This document shows positions 1 to 11,000 of a stretch of DNA of 44,593 nt, one piece after another (the stretch's first letter is position 1; every line of letters starts with the position of its first letter). This DNA comes from Armatimonadetes bacterium CG2_30_59_28. Its GTDB lineage: Bacteria; Armatimonadota; Abditibacteriia; CG2-30-59-28. Position numbers and translations under genes: made by a program. The stretch is taken from NCBI GenBank assembly GCA_001872605.1, contig MNXM01000039.1, forward strand, positions 1-44,593, read 5' to 3'. Under the pieces are notes generated by a model that ran no database searches, was not told the origin of the DNA, and saw only the letters and a program-made list of their open reading frames with translations.

Positions 1-540
<540 letters not shown>

Positions 541-791
541 TGCGCCTGGGACAATGGGTTGATCGCCACAACACCGCGCTGGCGACAGGGAGTAGTGGAT
601 CAATCTCAGCAATGCATTCCGCATACTATCGTTGACACAGCAAAGGAAAGAGGATAGTATTGCCGCCAATATAGATTGACTGGTCGGTTTATTATCCGCA
701 ATGTAAGCGATAGCCGCCCGCTTGCCGATCACAAAGAAGGATGTCATTAGGAGGAGCGTGAGCGCTTGCCCGGAACGAAGGAGGTGACGCT

Positions 792-915
792 ATGACAGCA
801 AATGAGACTAAACCGGTGCGGACAGAAAAGGGACTGAGACGTAAGACAGAAATCATGGATACTGCCGCGCGACTCATTCACCAGCAAGGCTTCAACCGCA
901 CGAGTCTCGAAGAGG
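792..915 (+). pseudogene. TetR-family regulator N-terminal HTH fragment
   Basis: MTANETKPVRTEKGLRRKTEIMDTAARLIHQQGFNRTSLE matches the TetR_N pattern, preceded by an SD-like aaggaggtg. Similarity ends at about base 905, where the sequence becomes an antisense transposase. Confidence 0.65.
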
Positions 916-1215
916 ATCTCCACGCCGGTCTCATACGCCATCCGGAAGCGACCGGTGAGGAACATATCCTGCCGATACCGGCACTCCGCGAACGCACCCG
1001 GTTTGCGCACCAGCCAGTCCAGGACATGTCGATGCGGACTCACAGAGTCCGAACTGAATGGTGTGCGTGCCCCAACCGCTGAGTCGCGGGAATCCCTCCT
1101 GCAGGCGCTGAGCATACCAGACCTCCAGATGGTCCGCACAAACGCGCACCTGCACTTGCTCGCCGATCAGCCGGCCGTGCCCCGAGGAAACGTTCCCCTG
1201 TGCCGAAATCGTGCT
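905..1215 (-). mobile_element. IS21 IstA-like transposase C-terminal remnant, frameshifted
   Basis: The two minus frames together read RLIGEQVQVRVCADHLEVWYAQRLQEGFPRLSGWGTHTIQF, then HVLDWLVRKPGAFAECRYRQDMFLTGRFRMAYE. The DWLVRKPGAF-YR---F--SRFRMAY pattern is typical of IstA. The frame changes at about 1040. Confidence 0.65.
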
Positions 1216-1356
1216 GCCAGAGCTGACGTGTGAAGACAGGATTGTACACGCCTCCAGCCTCCGACGTAAACCGGTTGCGGAGCGGAGATCCCGACGGAGC
1301 GTTGGGGCGCCATTCGTCGCCCTTTTCCCCAGCTTGTGGAAAATTCCTGTAGTTTG

Positions 1357-1385
1357 TTGTGTTTTAGGTGGAAATCCCTTATAAT
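1357..1385 (+). promoter_or_regulatory. Candidate sigma70 promoter for the cinA-thpR-recA-recX operon
   Basis: TTGTGT (1357-1362), 17-nt spacer, perfect TATAAT (1380-1385), 30 nt upstream of the cinA-like GTG. Confidence 0.5.
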
Positions 1386-1414
1386 CTACCCGTTTCTCAA
1401 ACGGACGTTGCCCT

Positions 1415-1894
1415 GTGGAAAACCGCCTTTTGGAGGAAGTTGCTCGTGAACTAACCGGGAGAGGTTGGACTATCTCTACCGCGGAGTCCTGCACGGGTGG
1501 GGCAGTCGGGTACAGGCTGACTTCTCTGGCGGGAAGTTCCCACTATTACGTCGGAGGCGTAATTGCATATAGCAATGCCATTAAGACGGCACTGCTGGGA
1601 GTGCCTGAATCGCTGTTGGAGGCGCACGGAGCGGTGAGTGCGCCGTGCGCAACATCGATGGCGGAAGGCTGTCGGAAGCTGTTTGGAGCGGATATGGCGG
1701 TCTCTGTGACGGGTATTGCCGGTCCGGGAGGCGGCACGGTTCCGAAGCCAGTGGGACTTGTATACATTGGAGTCGCCCACGACGTAGTCGCCAGTGTGCG
1801 AGAATTTCGCTTCAACGGAGATCGTGAAAGAGTCCGGCGGTCTGCCGCGCACTCGGCGCTTAAGATGATTCTGAACTCACTGAATGGCGTATGA
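1415..1894 (+). CDS. pncC: CinA C-terminal domain family, nicotinamide-nucleotide amidohydrolase
   Basis: GWTISTAESCTGGAVGYRLTSLAGSSHYYVGGVIAYSNAIKTALLGV...VSVTGIAGPGGGTVPKPVGLVYIG; typical CinA C-terminal domain. GTG start. Confidence 0.9.
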   Translation: MENRLLEEVARELTGRGWTISTAESCTGGAVGYRLTSLAGSSHYYVGGVIAYSNAIKTALLGVPESLLEAHGAVSAPCATSMAEGCRKLFGADMAVSVTGIAGPGGGTVPKPVGLVYIGVAHDVVASVREFRFNGDRERVRRSAAHSALKMILNSLNGV

Positions 1895-2495
1895 GAGCCT
1901 TCCTTGCGATTGAGTTGAGCGAGTCGGTGAAAGAGTCACTGGGTCGTTTGATTCGGCAACTGCAACGCACGGGCGCGGACATCCGGTGGGTGAAGACAGT
2001 CAATCTCCACCTGACGCTGGAGTTCTTTGGGGAGGTACCCCCAGGCACGGTGGAGCGCATCGATGAAGCAATGCGGACTGTGGCCGCCCGCGTGAGTTCT
2101 TTCACGGTGAGACTCGGTGAAACGGGAGCGTTTCCAAATGAACGCAGGCCTCGGGTGTTCTGGCTGGGCATTTCGGAAGGGCGCCAGAATGTGTGCGCTC
2201 TGCGGGAAACGATCCACGGCGTGCTGTCCGTGGCTGGAATTGCGGGAGACGACAAACCCTTCGAGCCGCACATCACCTTGGGACGGGTTTGTTCGAGCCG
2301 TGGTACGGAAGAGGCTCTTGCGGTACTGCACACTGTTCCGCAAGAGGAGTTTGGTGCGACCCGCGTGGAACGGGTGACTCTGTTCCGGAGCGATCTGCGC
2401 CCGGAGGGCGCTGTGCATACGCCTGTGCGTGAATTTGCTTGGCGGACTGGAAGAAAGTTCGCCCTCCATCAGACAGAAGAAGGGCAGGAACACGT

Positions 2496-2499
<4 letters not shown>
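1891..2499 (+). CDS. thpR: RNA 2',3'-cyclic phosphodiesterase (LigT/2H family)
   Basis: [25 protein letters not shown]...[13 protein letters not shown]...[10 protein letters not shown]; two HxT motifs. Overlaps cinA by 4 nt. Confidence 0.9.
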
Positions 2500-3532
<1,033 letters not shown>

Positions 3533-3536
<4 letters not shown>

Positions 3537-4177
3537 AAAGCGTTATCACCGAAATCCGGAGACAGCGAAACGCGTTGAAGCGGTATTCGGTTTTCATCGA
3601 CAGTGAGTATGCGTTTTCACTTGACGAGATGACCCTGGTCCGACTGAGGTTGACGGAGGGCCAGGCGATAGACGCTGAGGGAATACAGGAAATCGTCGTC
3701 GCCGACAATGAATCCAAAGCCTTTGACGCGGCGTTGCGATACCTGAAAGTACGTGACCGAAGCACAAGCGAGATAAGGAAGAGGCTCGGTGAGAAAGGTT
3801 ACGACGAACAAGCTGTTACATACACTGTCAATCGGTTGGCGGAATTGGGGTATGTCGATGATACCCGCTTCGCCCAATCATGGATTCGTCGTGCCATGGG
3901 GCAACAACCCATGGGGCGGCGGAAGCTGGAAAGCGATCTCCTGCAGAAGGGGATCGACCGGAGTATTGTCGAAGAGATGGTGTCGTCAAGTCTCGATGAC
4001 GCCGCGGAAAGAGAGTTGGCAATGGTTTTGGCCCGCCAAAAGACTCGGAACAGGGGAAGCGGCTTTGCAGATAATCCGGCAGAAAGGCGGAGGCTTGAGT
4101 TGCTTCTGCGGCGGAGGGGATTTGATTGGGAGATCGTCCAGTCGGTCATTCGCGAGGTATGTGAAGGAACCGAATGA
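3533..4177 (+). CDS. recX: Regulatory protein RecX
   Basis: [75 protein letters not shown]; tandem three-helix RecX repeats. Overlaps the recA stop. Confidence 0.93.
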
Positions 4178-4350
4178 CAGCGTATCGATTGCATTGGCAT
4201 ATACAGCACTCGTACCGGACCTTTGAAAACTGAATAGTCGCGTTGGAGTAGCACATCATTCAGCTCACCGGCTGAACCTCTCTCTACACACCTGATCTTC
4301 GTTGCGGGGTCCTGGGCCCCGGAGCGTTTACATAAAGGGGGTGGACTGAG

Positions 4351-5901
4351 TTGACAGTCCCGGTGTTTATCACAGCAGTGGTTGGTGTAGCAGTTGTTGG
4401 CCTCGCCCTCGGATGGGCCTTGGCCCGGCTTGGGACAGCTCCGCTTATCCAGAGGGCGCGTGACGAGTTGGCAGAGGCTGAGGCGCTGAGCATGGAGGCG
4501 AAGCGGGAATCGGAGACCGCGCGGAAGGAAGCTACTTACGCCGCCAAAGAGGAAAGTCTTCGGCTTCGCACCGAGACTGAGAGGGAGAACAAAGCGGCTC
4601 GCGCTGAACTGCAGCGAGTGGAACGGAGACTGCGAAATAGAGAAGAGAACCTGGAGAGGAAGCAGTCTGTATTAGAGAAGGCAGAACGGGACCTGGCCGA
4701 CGGGGAAGGGATTCTCGTCCAGAAGAGGGAGGAATTAGAGGGGCTCAAGAGCAAAGCGCGCCAGGAGCTGGAGAAAGTATCAGGAATCCAGACCCCTGAG
4801 GCGCGCGAGCTGATACTGCGAACTGTCGAAGAGGAAATGCAGCAGGAGTTGGCGATTCGTGTGCGGGAGATGGAGGAGAAAGCCCGCAAGGACTCCGAAC
4901 GGCAGGCCCGGAAGATCGTTTCCCTGGCGATCCAACGATGCTGCGTTGACCAGGCCTCTGAATCAACTGTCTCCGTCGTTCCTCTGCAGGGCGATGAGAT
5001 GAAGGGGAGGATCATCGGTCGAGAAGGACGCAATATCCGGATGTTTGAAGGGCTGACCGGTGTGGATCTCATTGTCGATGACACACCGGAGGCCGTTGTT
5101 CTCTCGTGTTTTGACCCGATTCGTCGCGAGGTGGCTCGCATCGCTCTGTCGAATTTGGTCAGCGACGGTAGGATCCATCCGGGAAGAATCGAGGACGTTG
5201 TCAACAAGGCGCGCTCCGAGGTTAAGTCCAGAATTCACACGGAGGGGGAACGCGCGTGCCTGGAGACAGGGCTCACGGGCGTGCCTCCGCCGCTGATTGA
5301 ACTCCTTGGAAAGCTCTTCTTCCGAACAAGCTTTGGGCAGAACATGCTCGACCATTCCATTGAGGTTTCCCACCTTGCTGCCATGATCGCATCCGAGATT
5401 GGAGCGAATGCCAACATTGCTCGACGTGGTGGGTTGTTTCACGATATCGGGAAGGCCCTCGACCACGAGATGGAGGGAACCCATATTCAACTCGGCGTGG
5501 ACCTGCTACGCCGTCATCGGGAGTCTGAGAATGTGATTCACTGCGTTGCAGCCCACCACGAGGACGTCCCCCTCGAGACGGTTGAGGCGGTCATTGTCTA
5601 CGCGGCCGACTCCATCTCTTCCACCCGACCGGGGGCGCGACGCGAGAATTTGGAGACGTATGTCAAACGCCTCCAGGCGCTTGAGGAGATTGCGGACTCT
5701 TTTGAGGGCGTTGACAAATCATTTGCGATTCAGGCAGGTCGTGAAGTGCGGATCATTGTTCGCCCAGACGAGGTGGACGATATTATGTCCGTGAAGCTGG
5801 CGCGGGAGATTGCCGGCAAGATACAGGGCGATCTACAGTATCCGGGTGAAATCAAAGTGACGGTGATCCGGGAAACGCGCGCGACAGACTTCGCGCGTTG
5901 A
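4351..5901 (+). CDS. rny: Ribonuclease Y
   Basis: N-terminal TM helix, long coiled coil, KH domain (MKGRIIGREGRNIRMFEGLTGVDLIVDDTPEAVVLSCFDPIRREVAR) and HD domain (GGLFHDIGKALDHEMEGTH). TTG start with a strong SD (aaagggggtgg). Confidence 0.96.
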   Translation: MTVPVFITAVVGVAVVGLALGWALARLGTAPLIQRARDELAEAEALSMEAKRESETARKEATYAAKEESLRLRTETERENKAARAELQRVERRLRNREENLERKQSVLEKAERDLADGEGILVQKREELEGLKSKARQELEKVSGIQTPEARELILRTVEEEMQQELAIRVREMEEKARKDSERQARKIVSLAIQRCCVDQASESTVSVVPLQGDEMKGRIIGREGRNIRMFEGLTGVDLIVDDTPEAVVLSCFDPIRREVARIALSNLVSDGRIHPGRIEDVVNKARSEVKSRIHTEGERACLETGLTGVPPPLIELLGKLFFRTSFGQNMLDHSIEVSHLAAMIASEIGANANIARRGGLFHDIGKALDHEMEGTHIQLGVDLLRRHRESENVIHCVAAHHEDVPLETVEAVIVYAADSISSTRPGARRENLETYVKRLQALEEIADSFEGVDKSFAIQAGREVRIIVRPDEVDDIMSVKLAREIAGKIQGDLQYPGEIKVTVIRETRATDFAR

Positions 5902-5939
5902 GAAGATTCGACGCAGGCGGGAATGGAAGGTCTTTGCAT

Positions 5940-6743
5940 TTGAAGGTTTTGTTTGTCGGCGACGTTGTGGGGCGGCCAGGCCGTAGGGCGGTAAAGCGAT
6001 TTCTACCGGGACTCATCGACGAGTGCGAGATTGATTTTGTCGTTGCCAATGCCGAAAACGCTGCAGGAGGGTTCGGTCTCACCCCCGATATGTCGGATGA
6101 GTTGATGGATTACGGGATTGATTGCATCACGATGGGTAACCATGTCTGGGGCAAAAAGGAACTGATTGCGACTTTGGAGACGAATCCTGCTGTTTTGCGT
6201 CCCATCAACTACCCCGACGGAGTGCCGGGAAGGGGTGAGACCGTGCTGCCCTCAAAGTCGGGGACGCCCGTGGGAGTCATTAGTGTCTGCGGCACGACGT
6301 TTATGGATCGCCTCTGTTGTCCATTCAAGACCGCGTCGGCAGCAGTGGACAGGTTGCGCAAGCAGGCTGTCATTATTCTGGTGGACATGCACGCGGAGGC
6401 TACCTCGGAAAAGGTGGCTCTGGGGAAATACCTGGATGGGAAAGTGAGCGCCGTCATCGGCACACACACACACGTGCAGACCGCTGACGAACAAATTCTG
6501 TCTGCCGGGACAGCGTACCTGACGGATTGTGGAATGACCGGGCCGGTGGATTCCGTGCTGGGGATGAAGTCGTCGCTGGTCATGAAGCGCTTCCTGACGC
6601 GGATGCCCGCGAAGTTTGAGGTGGCTTCCGGCCCCGCGGCACTGTCGGCAGTGGTCATCGACATTGACAGCGCCATGGGGAAAGCCAGCTCGATCGAGCG
6701 GATTACGAGGAGAGAGACCGAGGAGCAGTTGATATCACCATAG
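5940..6743 (+). CDS. YmdB-family metallophosphoesterase (TIGR00282-like)
   Basis: LKVLFVGDVVGRPGRRAVKRFLP...VANAENAAGGFGLTPDMSDELMDYGIDCITMGNHVWGKKE...IGTHTHVQTADEQIL...MTGP. Confidence 0.92.
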   Translation: MKVLFVGDVVGRPGRRAVKRFLPGLIDECEIDFVVANAENAAGGFGLTPDMSDELMDYGIDCITMGNHVWGKKELIATLETNPAVLRPINYPDGVPGRGETVLPSKSGTPVGVISVCGTTFMDRLCCPFKTASAAVDRLRKQAVIILVDMHAEATSEKVALGKYLDGKVSAVIGTHTHVQTADEQILSAGTAYLTDCGMTGPVDSVLGMKSSLVMKRFLTRMPAKFEVASGPAALSAVVIDIDSAMGKASSIERITRRETEEQLISP

Positions 6744-6835
6744 AACGCTTACCGTCATGCCTTCATAACCAAGGGATGCCGCCATATCTGATGCAGTAAA
6801 GGAAGACCATGCGAACATGGAAGGATAAGTACAAC

Positions 6836-7096
6836 ATGGACACACTACGAGTCTCATCCTCATCGAAGCCGAACTCCGTTGCCGGGGCTATCGCAGGGGT
6901 AATTCGAGAACGCGGAACGGTTGAGCTCCAGACCATTGGGGCTGGAGCGCTCAATCAGGCCATCAAGGCGGTCGCGATTTCTCGTGGGTTCCTTGCCCCC
7001 TCCGGGATCGATATTGTGTGCGTCCCGTCGTTTTCCGACATCAGCATTGAGGGTGCCGAACGAACTGCGATCAAGCTACTCGTTCAGCCACGTTAG
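6836..7096 (+). CDS. spoVS: Stage V sporulation protein S (SpoVS) family
   Basis: MDTLRVSSSSKPNSVAGAIAGVIRERGTVELQTIGAGALNQAIKAVAISRGFLAPSGIDIVCVPSFSDISIEGAERTAIKLLVQPR; near full-length SpoVS pattern. Confidence 0.93.
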   Translation: MDTLRVSSSSKPNSVAGAIAGVIRERGTVELQTIGAGALNQAIKAVAISRGFLAPSGIDIVCVPSFSDISIEGAERTAIKLLVQPR

Positions 7097-7106
7097 GATC
7101 CCAAAA

Positions 7107-8096
7107 ATGCTGAGTGTCTCGCGTTCGCTGCTTCCGCGCCGTCTGTTTTTCTACTGGAGCGCCTGTCGCCTCTCATGCGCTTGCCCTCACTTCCTCTGGC
7201 GCCTCATCCTCTGGGCGGCCCTTCTCTTCAGTATTGCTTCACCTGCCTCTGCGCTCAAGCTGCGATACAGCATGAAGCGTGGAGATGTTACGCGGATCAA
7301 GACCGGCATCGCCGCTGCTGCGATCATGCAGCTCCCAATGATGGAAGATCCCATGCGGATGCAGGTCCGCGGACTTGCCTTTGTCCGGCAGGAAGTCAAA
7401 GATGTTTCGACCGAAGGCGTGATGGAGGTCTGGAGCGAGGTGACGTCCGGTGTCATGAATTTTCTCGTTGACGGAGATCAGGAGAAAGTGCGTCTTCCGC
7501 GCGAAGTGACCGTGGTGCGCATCACGCCGCGTGGGAAGGTGGTGAGCTTCAGCAAGGAGACCGGAGAGGAAACCAATGACGAGACGGAAATGCTGAAGGG
7601 CACACTGGGACTTGACTCCGAGCAGATGCTGGGCGAAATCCCCGGGCTGATCTTTCCGGAAGGAAACGTGGAAGTTGGGAGCAAGTGGGAGGAGGCGTAC
7701 TCCGTCGAGATAGGAAATGGGAAGGGCCTCAATATCCATTGCTCGGCTCTTCTCACGGAGATGGTGGAACTGCTTGGGTACCAGTGCGCAAAAATTCGCA
7801 CCGTTGTGTCGGTGCCCATTGACGGGGGCGCCTTCGGCGGGGATGAGCTTCCAATGAGTGGCATGGAGCTTGATGCACGTGGCTACGCGAAGGGAGACCT
7901 CACCTATTACTTCGCTCACGAAGAGGGATTTGTCGTGTGTACCGTGGGGTCCATTTCAGTTTTCAATCACGCAACCCTAAGATTGCCGACCGAGGCCGAG
8001 GAGCTGGGCATTGGTGGACACGATATGAACGCAACAACGCGGATGAAGATGAACATGAAGTCTCATGTGCAGAAACAGTCTCGAGAGGGCGGATAG
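7107..8096 (+). CDS. Secreted hypothetical protein
   Basis: N-terminal hydrophobic signal-like segment followed by LKLRYSMKRGDVTRIKTGIAAAAIMQL...; no recognised catalytic motif. Stops 1 nt before the next gene's ATG. Confidence 0.7.
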   Translation: MLSVSRSLLPRRLFFYWSACRLSCACPHFLWRLILWAALLFSIASPASALKLRYSMKRGDVTRIKTGIAAAAIMQLPMMEDPMRMQVRGLAFVRQEVKDVSTEGVMEVWSEVTSGVMNFLVDGDQEKVRLPREVTVVRITPRGKVVSFSKETGEETNDETEMLKGTLGLDSEQMLGEIPGLIFPEGNVEVGSKWEEAYSVEIGNGKGLNIHCSALLTEMVELLGYQCAKIRTVVSVPIDGGAFGGDELPMSGMELDARGYAKGDLTYYFAHEEGFVVCTVGSISVFNHATLRLPTEAEELGIGGHDMNATTRMKMNMKSHVQKQSREGG

Positions 8097-8097
8097 A

Positions 8098-11000
8098 ATG
8101 AGCAAGCGCAAGAGGCTTTTATTGCTGTGTGCGATGTTGTGTTCAGGCGTTCCGCGTGCGGTATCCATCGTCGAGGCTCAGTCCGGTCTGTTCGACGCAG
8201 ACACGATGTTGGACGTGTCACAGGTACGAGCGGGAATGAAGGGCTACGGCAAGTCTGTCTTTCAGGGCACCACGGTTGAGTCCTTCGGGATTACCGTCCT
8301 GGGCGTGCTGAAACGTATGGACGCGGGTGGAGATGCCATTCTAATCCGAGTGGACGACGGGCCCGTTGTCAGCAACGGTTACGGCATCATCTCCGGTATG
8401 AGTGGCAGTCCCATCTACGTTGATGACAAACTGATTGGCGCTCTCGCCTTCGGGTGGTCCTTCAGCAAGGAGCCAATCGCCGGTGTTACGCCCATACGCC
8501 AGATGCTCAATGCCTTTTCTCCGGGAGGAGAATCGCGGGTTGCATCGACCGGAAACCGCATGACCTTCTACGCTCAGGATGGGTTGGTTCATTGCGCTGG
8601 AAAATGGGTGAGCACGCTGGAGGTGCGCCAACGCATCCAGACCGGGGAAGTGTTCGCGGGTGAGGACACGCTCGTCATGCAGCCGGTTTCCACTCCGTTG
8701 ATGGCTGGCGGAATGAGTCCCTCCGGGATCCGCCGCCTGAAGTCTGCACTCGAGCCTTTCAATGTTGTTCCGGTTGCCGCTCCCGGTGGGAAGGGACCGG
8801 AGGTGAACGCCCCGCTTGAGCCTGGCTCGGCAGTGGGGGTTCAACTTATGACCGGCGATATGGACCTCACGGCCATTGGCACGGTAACCGCCCTCACACC
8901 TGGGGGAGTACTCGCCTTTGGGCATTCCTTCCTCGGGATGGGAAGTCTGGAAGCCCCGATGACCACGGCATACATCCACGGGGTTGTTTCGCGTTCAGAG
9001 TCCTCCTTCAAGTTGGGTTCAGCCAGTCAGCCTGTTGGGACGGTCACCGAAGACAGAACATGGTGTATTGGTGGCACGTTCGGGAAACGCCCCGACCTGC
9101 TTGAGGCTCTCTACCAAATCACAGATAAGGACCGTGGCGTGGCTCGGCGACTCGGTTTTCAGGTGATTCGGGAGAAGTTCTTTGCGCCGGTCCTGCTGCT
9201 GATGGCCGTTGAGGAGTCGCTCAACAATGTCCTTTCTCCCGTGCGAGAGGGGACCACCGAAACTCGCGTGCGAGTGAAACCCGAGGGGCTTCCTGAGATC
9301 GTGAAGGAGAATGTCTTTGCGAGCGGACCGGGGGATGCTTCCTTCTCCTTCGGGCCAAGTGGACCCCAGAGCGTGTTGATGGAAGCCCTCGACTTGTTGA
9401 CTTACAACCGTTTCCGTCGTGTGTCCGTCGAGCGTGTTGAGCTGGAGGCGTCCTTTACTACTCATCGGGAGGACGCCGTCATTGAGAAGGCTTTCCCGGA
9501 ACGAACGCGCGTCAAACCCGGCGACGAAATTGACGTAACGTTACATCTAAGGCCGTACGAGAAACCAACGGCTGTGCGGAAGCTCAAACTGCGGGTTCCA
9601 CCGGACCTCCACGCTGGCGTGCTCCGGGTTGTGATCACCGGGGGTGAACTGGCGGAGCGCCTGCGGATGATGCTGGGTATGCGTCCTTTCCTGACAGACT
9701 CTCTGGAGCAGGAGATACAGCTATTTCAGGAAGAGATCAGAAACGATCGGATCGTGGTTTTGACCATCCTGCCAGACGTGGGACTGGAAATGCGAGGATG
9801 CCAGTTGTCCGAGCTGCCTCTCCCGTATCTGGAGGTGCTTCGCGGAGCGCCGCGGGGCGCGATTCGCGTCATTCGGGATGGAGCCATCGCAGAGTACCCG
9901 GAGAGCGCCGTGATACACGGGTTGACATACCTGACACTCGTGGTGGAGCCGGAGGAAACGGAGAAGTCTGGAACATTTGCTCCCTTTGGTGGAGACATGT
10001 CGTTTGACGAGGGGACCGCCGAGGACATTCTCGAAGCGGGTCGAATGGGGCTGTACTCCCAGGTAGATTCATCATCCCCAAGCCCTTTACGTCGCTGGTT
10101 TGGCGGAGACCGCCCATTGGAACCCGAACTCCGGCTGGCGGTGCAGCAACTGGTTTCGCAGCGGACCTCTGCCGAAGAGGCAGCGAAGAAGGAAACGCTT
10201 GACCTCGAATCTGCACCCGCGATGCCTTTGTGGGAGGATGTCGAGAAGATCGAGCCTAACGGCGACGACGTGCTGGACGGAGATGGGATTTCGTCTCCTG
10301 CTTCGCGGAAGGGCAAGTCCCTCGCCCGGCCTCCTACAGTTTGGGAAGAGTCGACAACTAAGGATTTCATCAGGGGCAAAGTAGATCGCACGGCGATGCG
10401 CAGTGACGGCAGAATTGTGCTTTCATCTCCTACGTCGACCCTGTTTGCCGATGCTGAGCTCTACCCGATGTGTCAAACGATCGATGCGGCTGGTAATGTG
10501 ATCGTGGGCACCTGGCTGGTGCCTGAGGTTGTCCGGATAGACCCCGCCGGCAAGGCTTCTGTGCTGCTGTCCCCCGGAACAGGAGCTGCTGTGACGGCTG
10601 TGGCGCGGGTGGGGGATGCTATCCTGGCAGGGGAGTCTCCGTCAGGTATTCTCCATCGGCTGAAAGGCGATGGAAGCAGCGAGGCAGTCTGCAAACTCCC
10701 CAACTCAATGATCTGGTCCATTGCTGATGCAGGGGATTCCGGCGTACTGGTAGGGACGGGAAGCTCTGCGGAGGTTTATCTCGTTAGCCGTGATGGGAAA
10801 TGGCGATCACTCGCCCAACTTCCGGATCGTCACGCGCTGTCTATTGTGAAAGGCCCCGACGGCGTCTTCTACTGTCTCACCCACCCGCGCGGCCGAGTTT
10901 ACCGACTGAAGTTGACCGGAGAAGTTGAGTCGGTGTTTGAGCCATCGAAGCTCGGCGCGTTGAGCATCACTACCGACTCAGAAGGCAACCTGTTTGTCGG

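Noticed and set aside
4220-4240. ctttgaaaactgaatag, like the Firmicutes 16S-23S spacer sequence
   Set aside because: No rRNA or tRNA sequence nearby; short coincidental match.
6460-6480. CACACACACAC dinucleotide repeat
   Set aside because: Encodes the conserved GTHTHVQT motif of the YmdB-family phosphoesterase, so it is explained by coding constraint.
9726-10391. 221-aa minus-strand ORF, Ser/Arg-rich
   Set aside because: Antisense to the S55 fusion gene; composition is a reverse-frame artefact.
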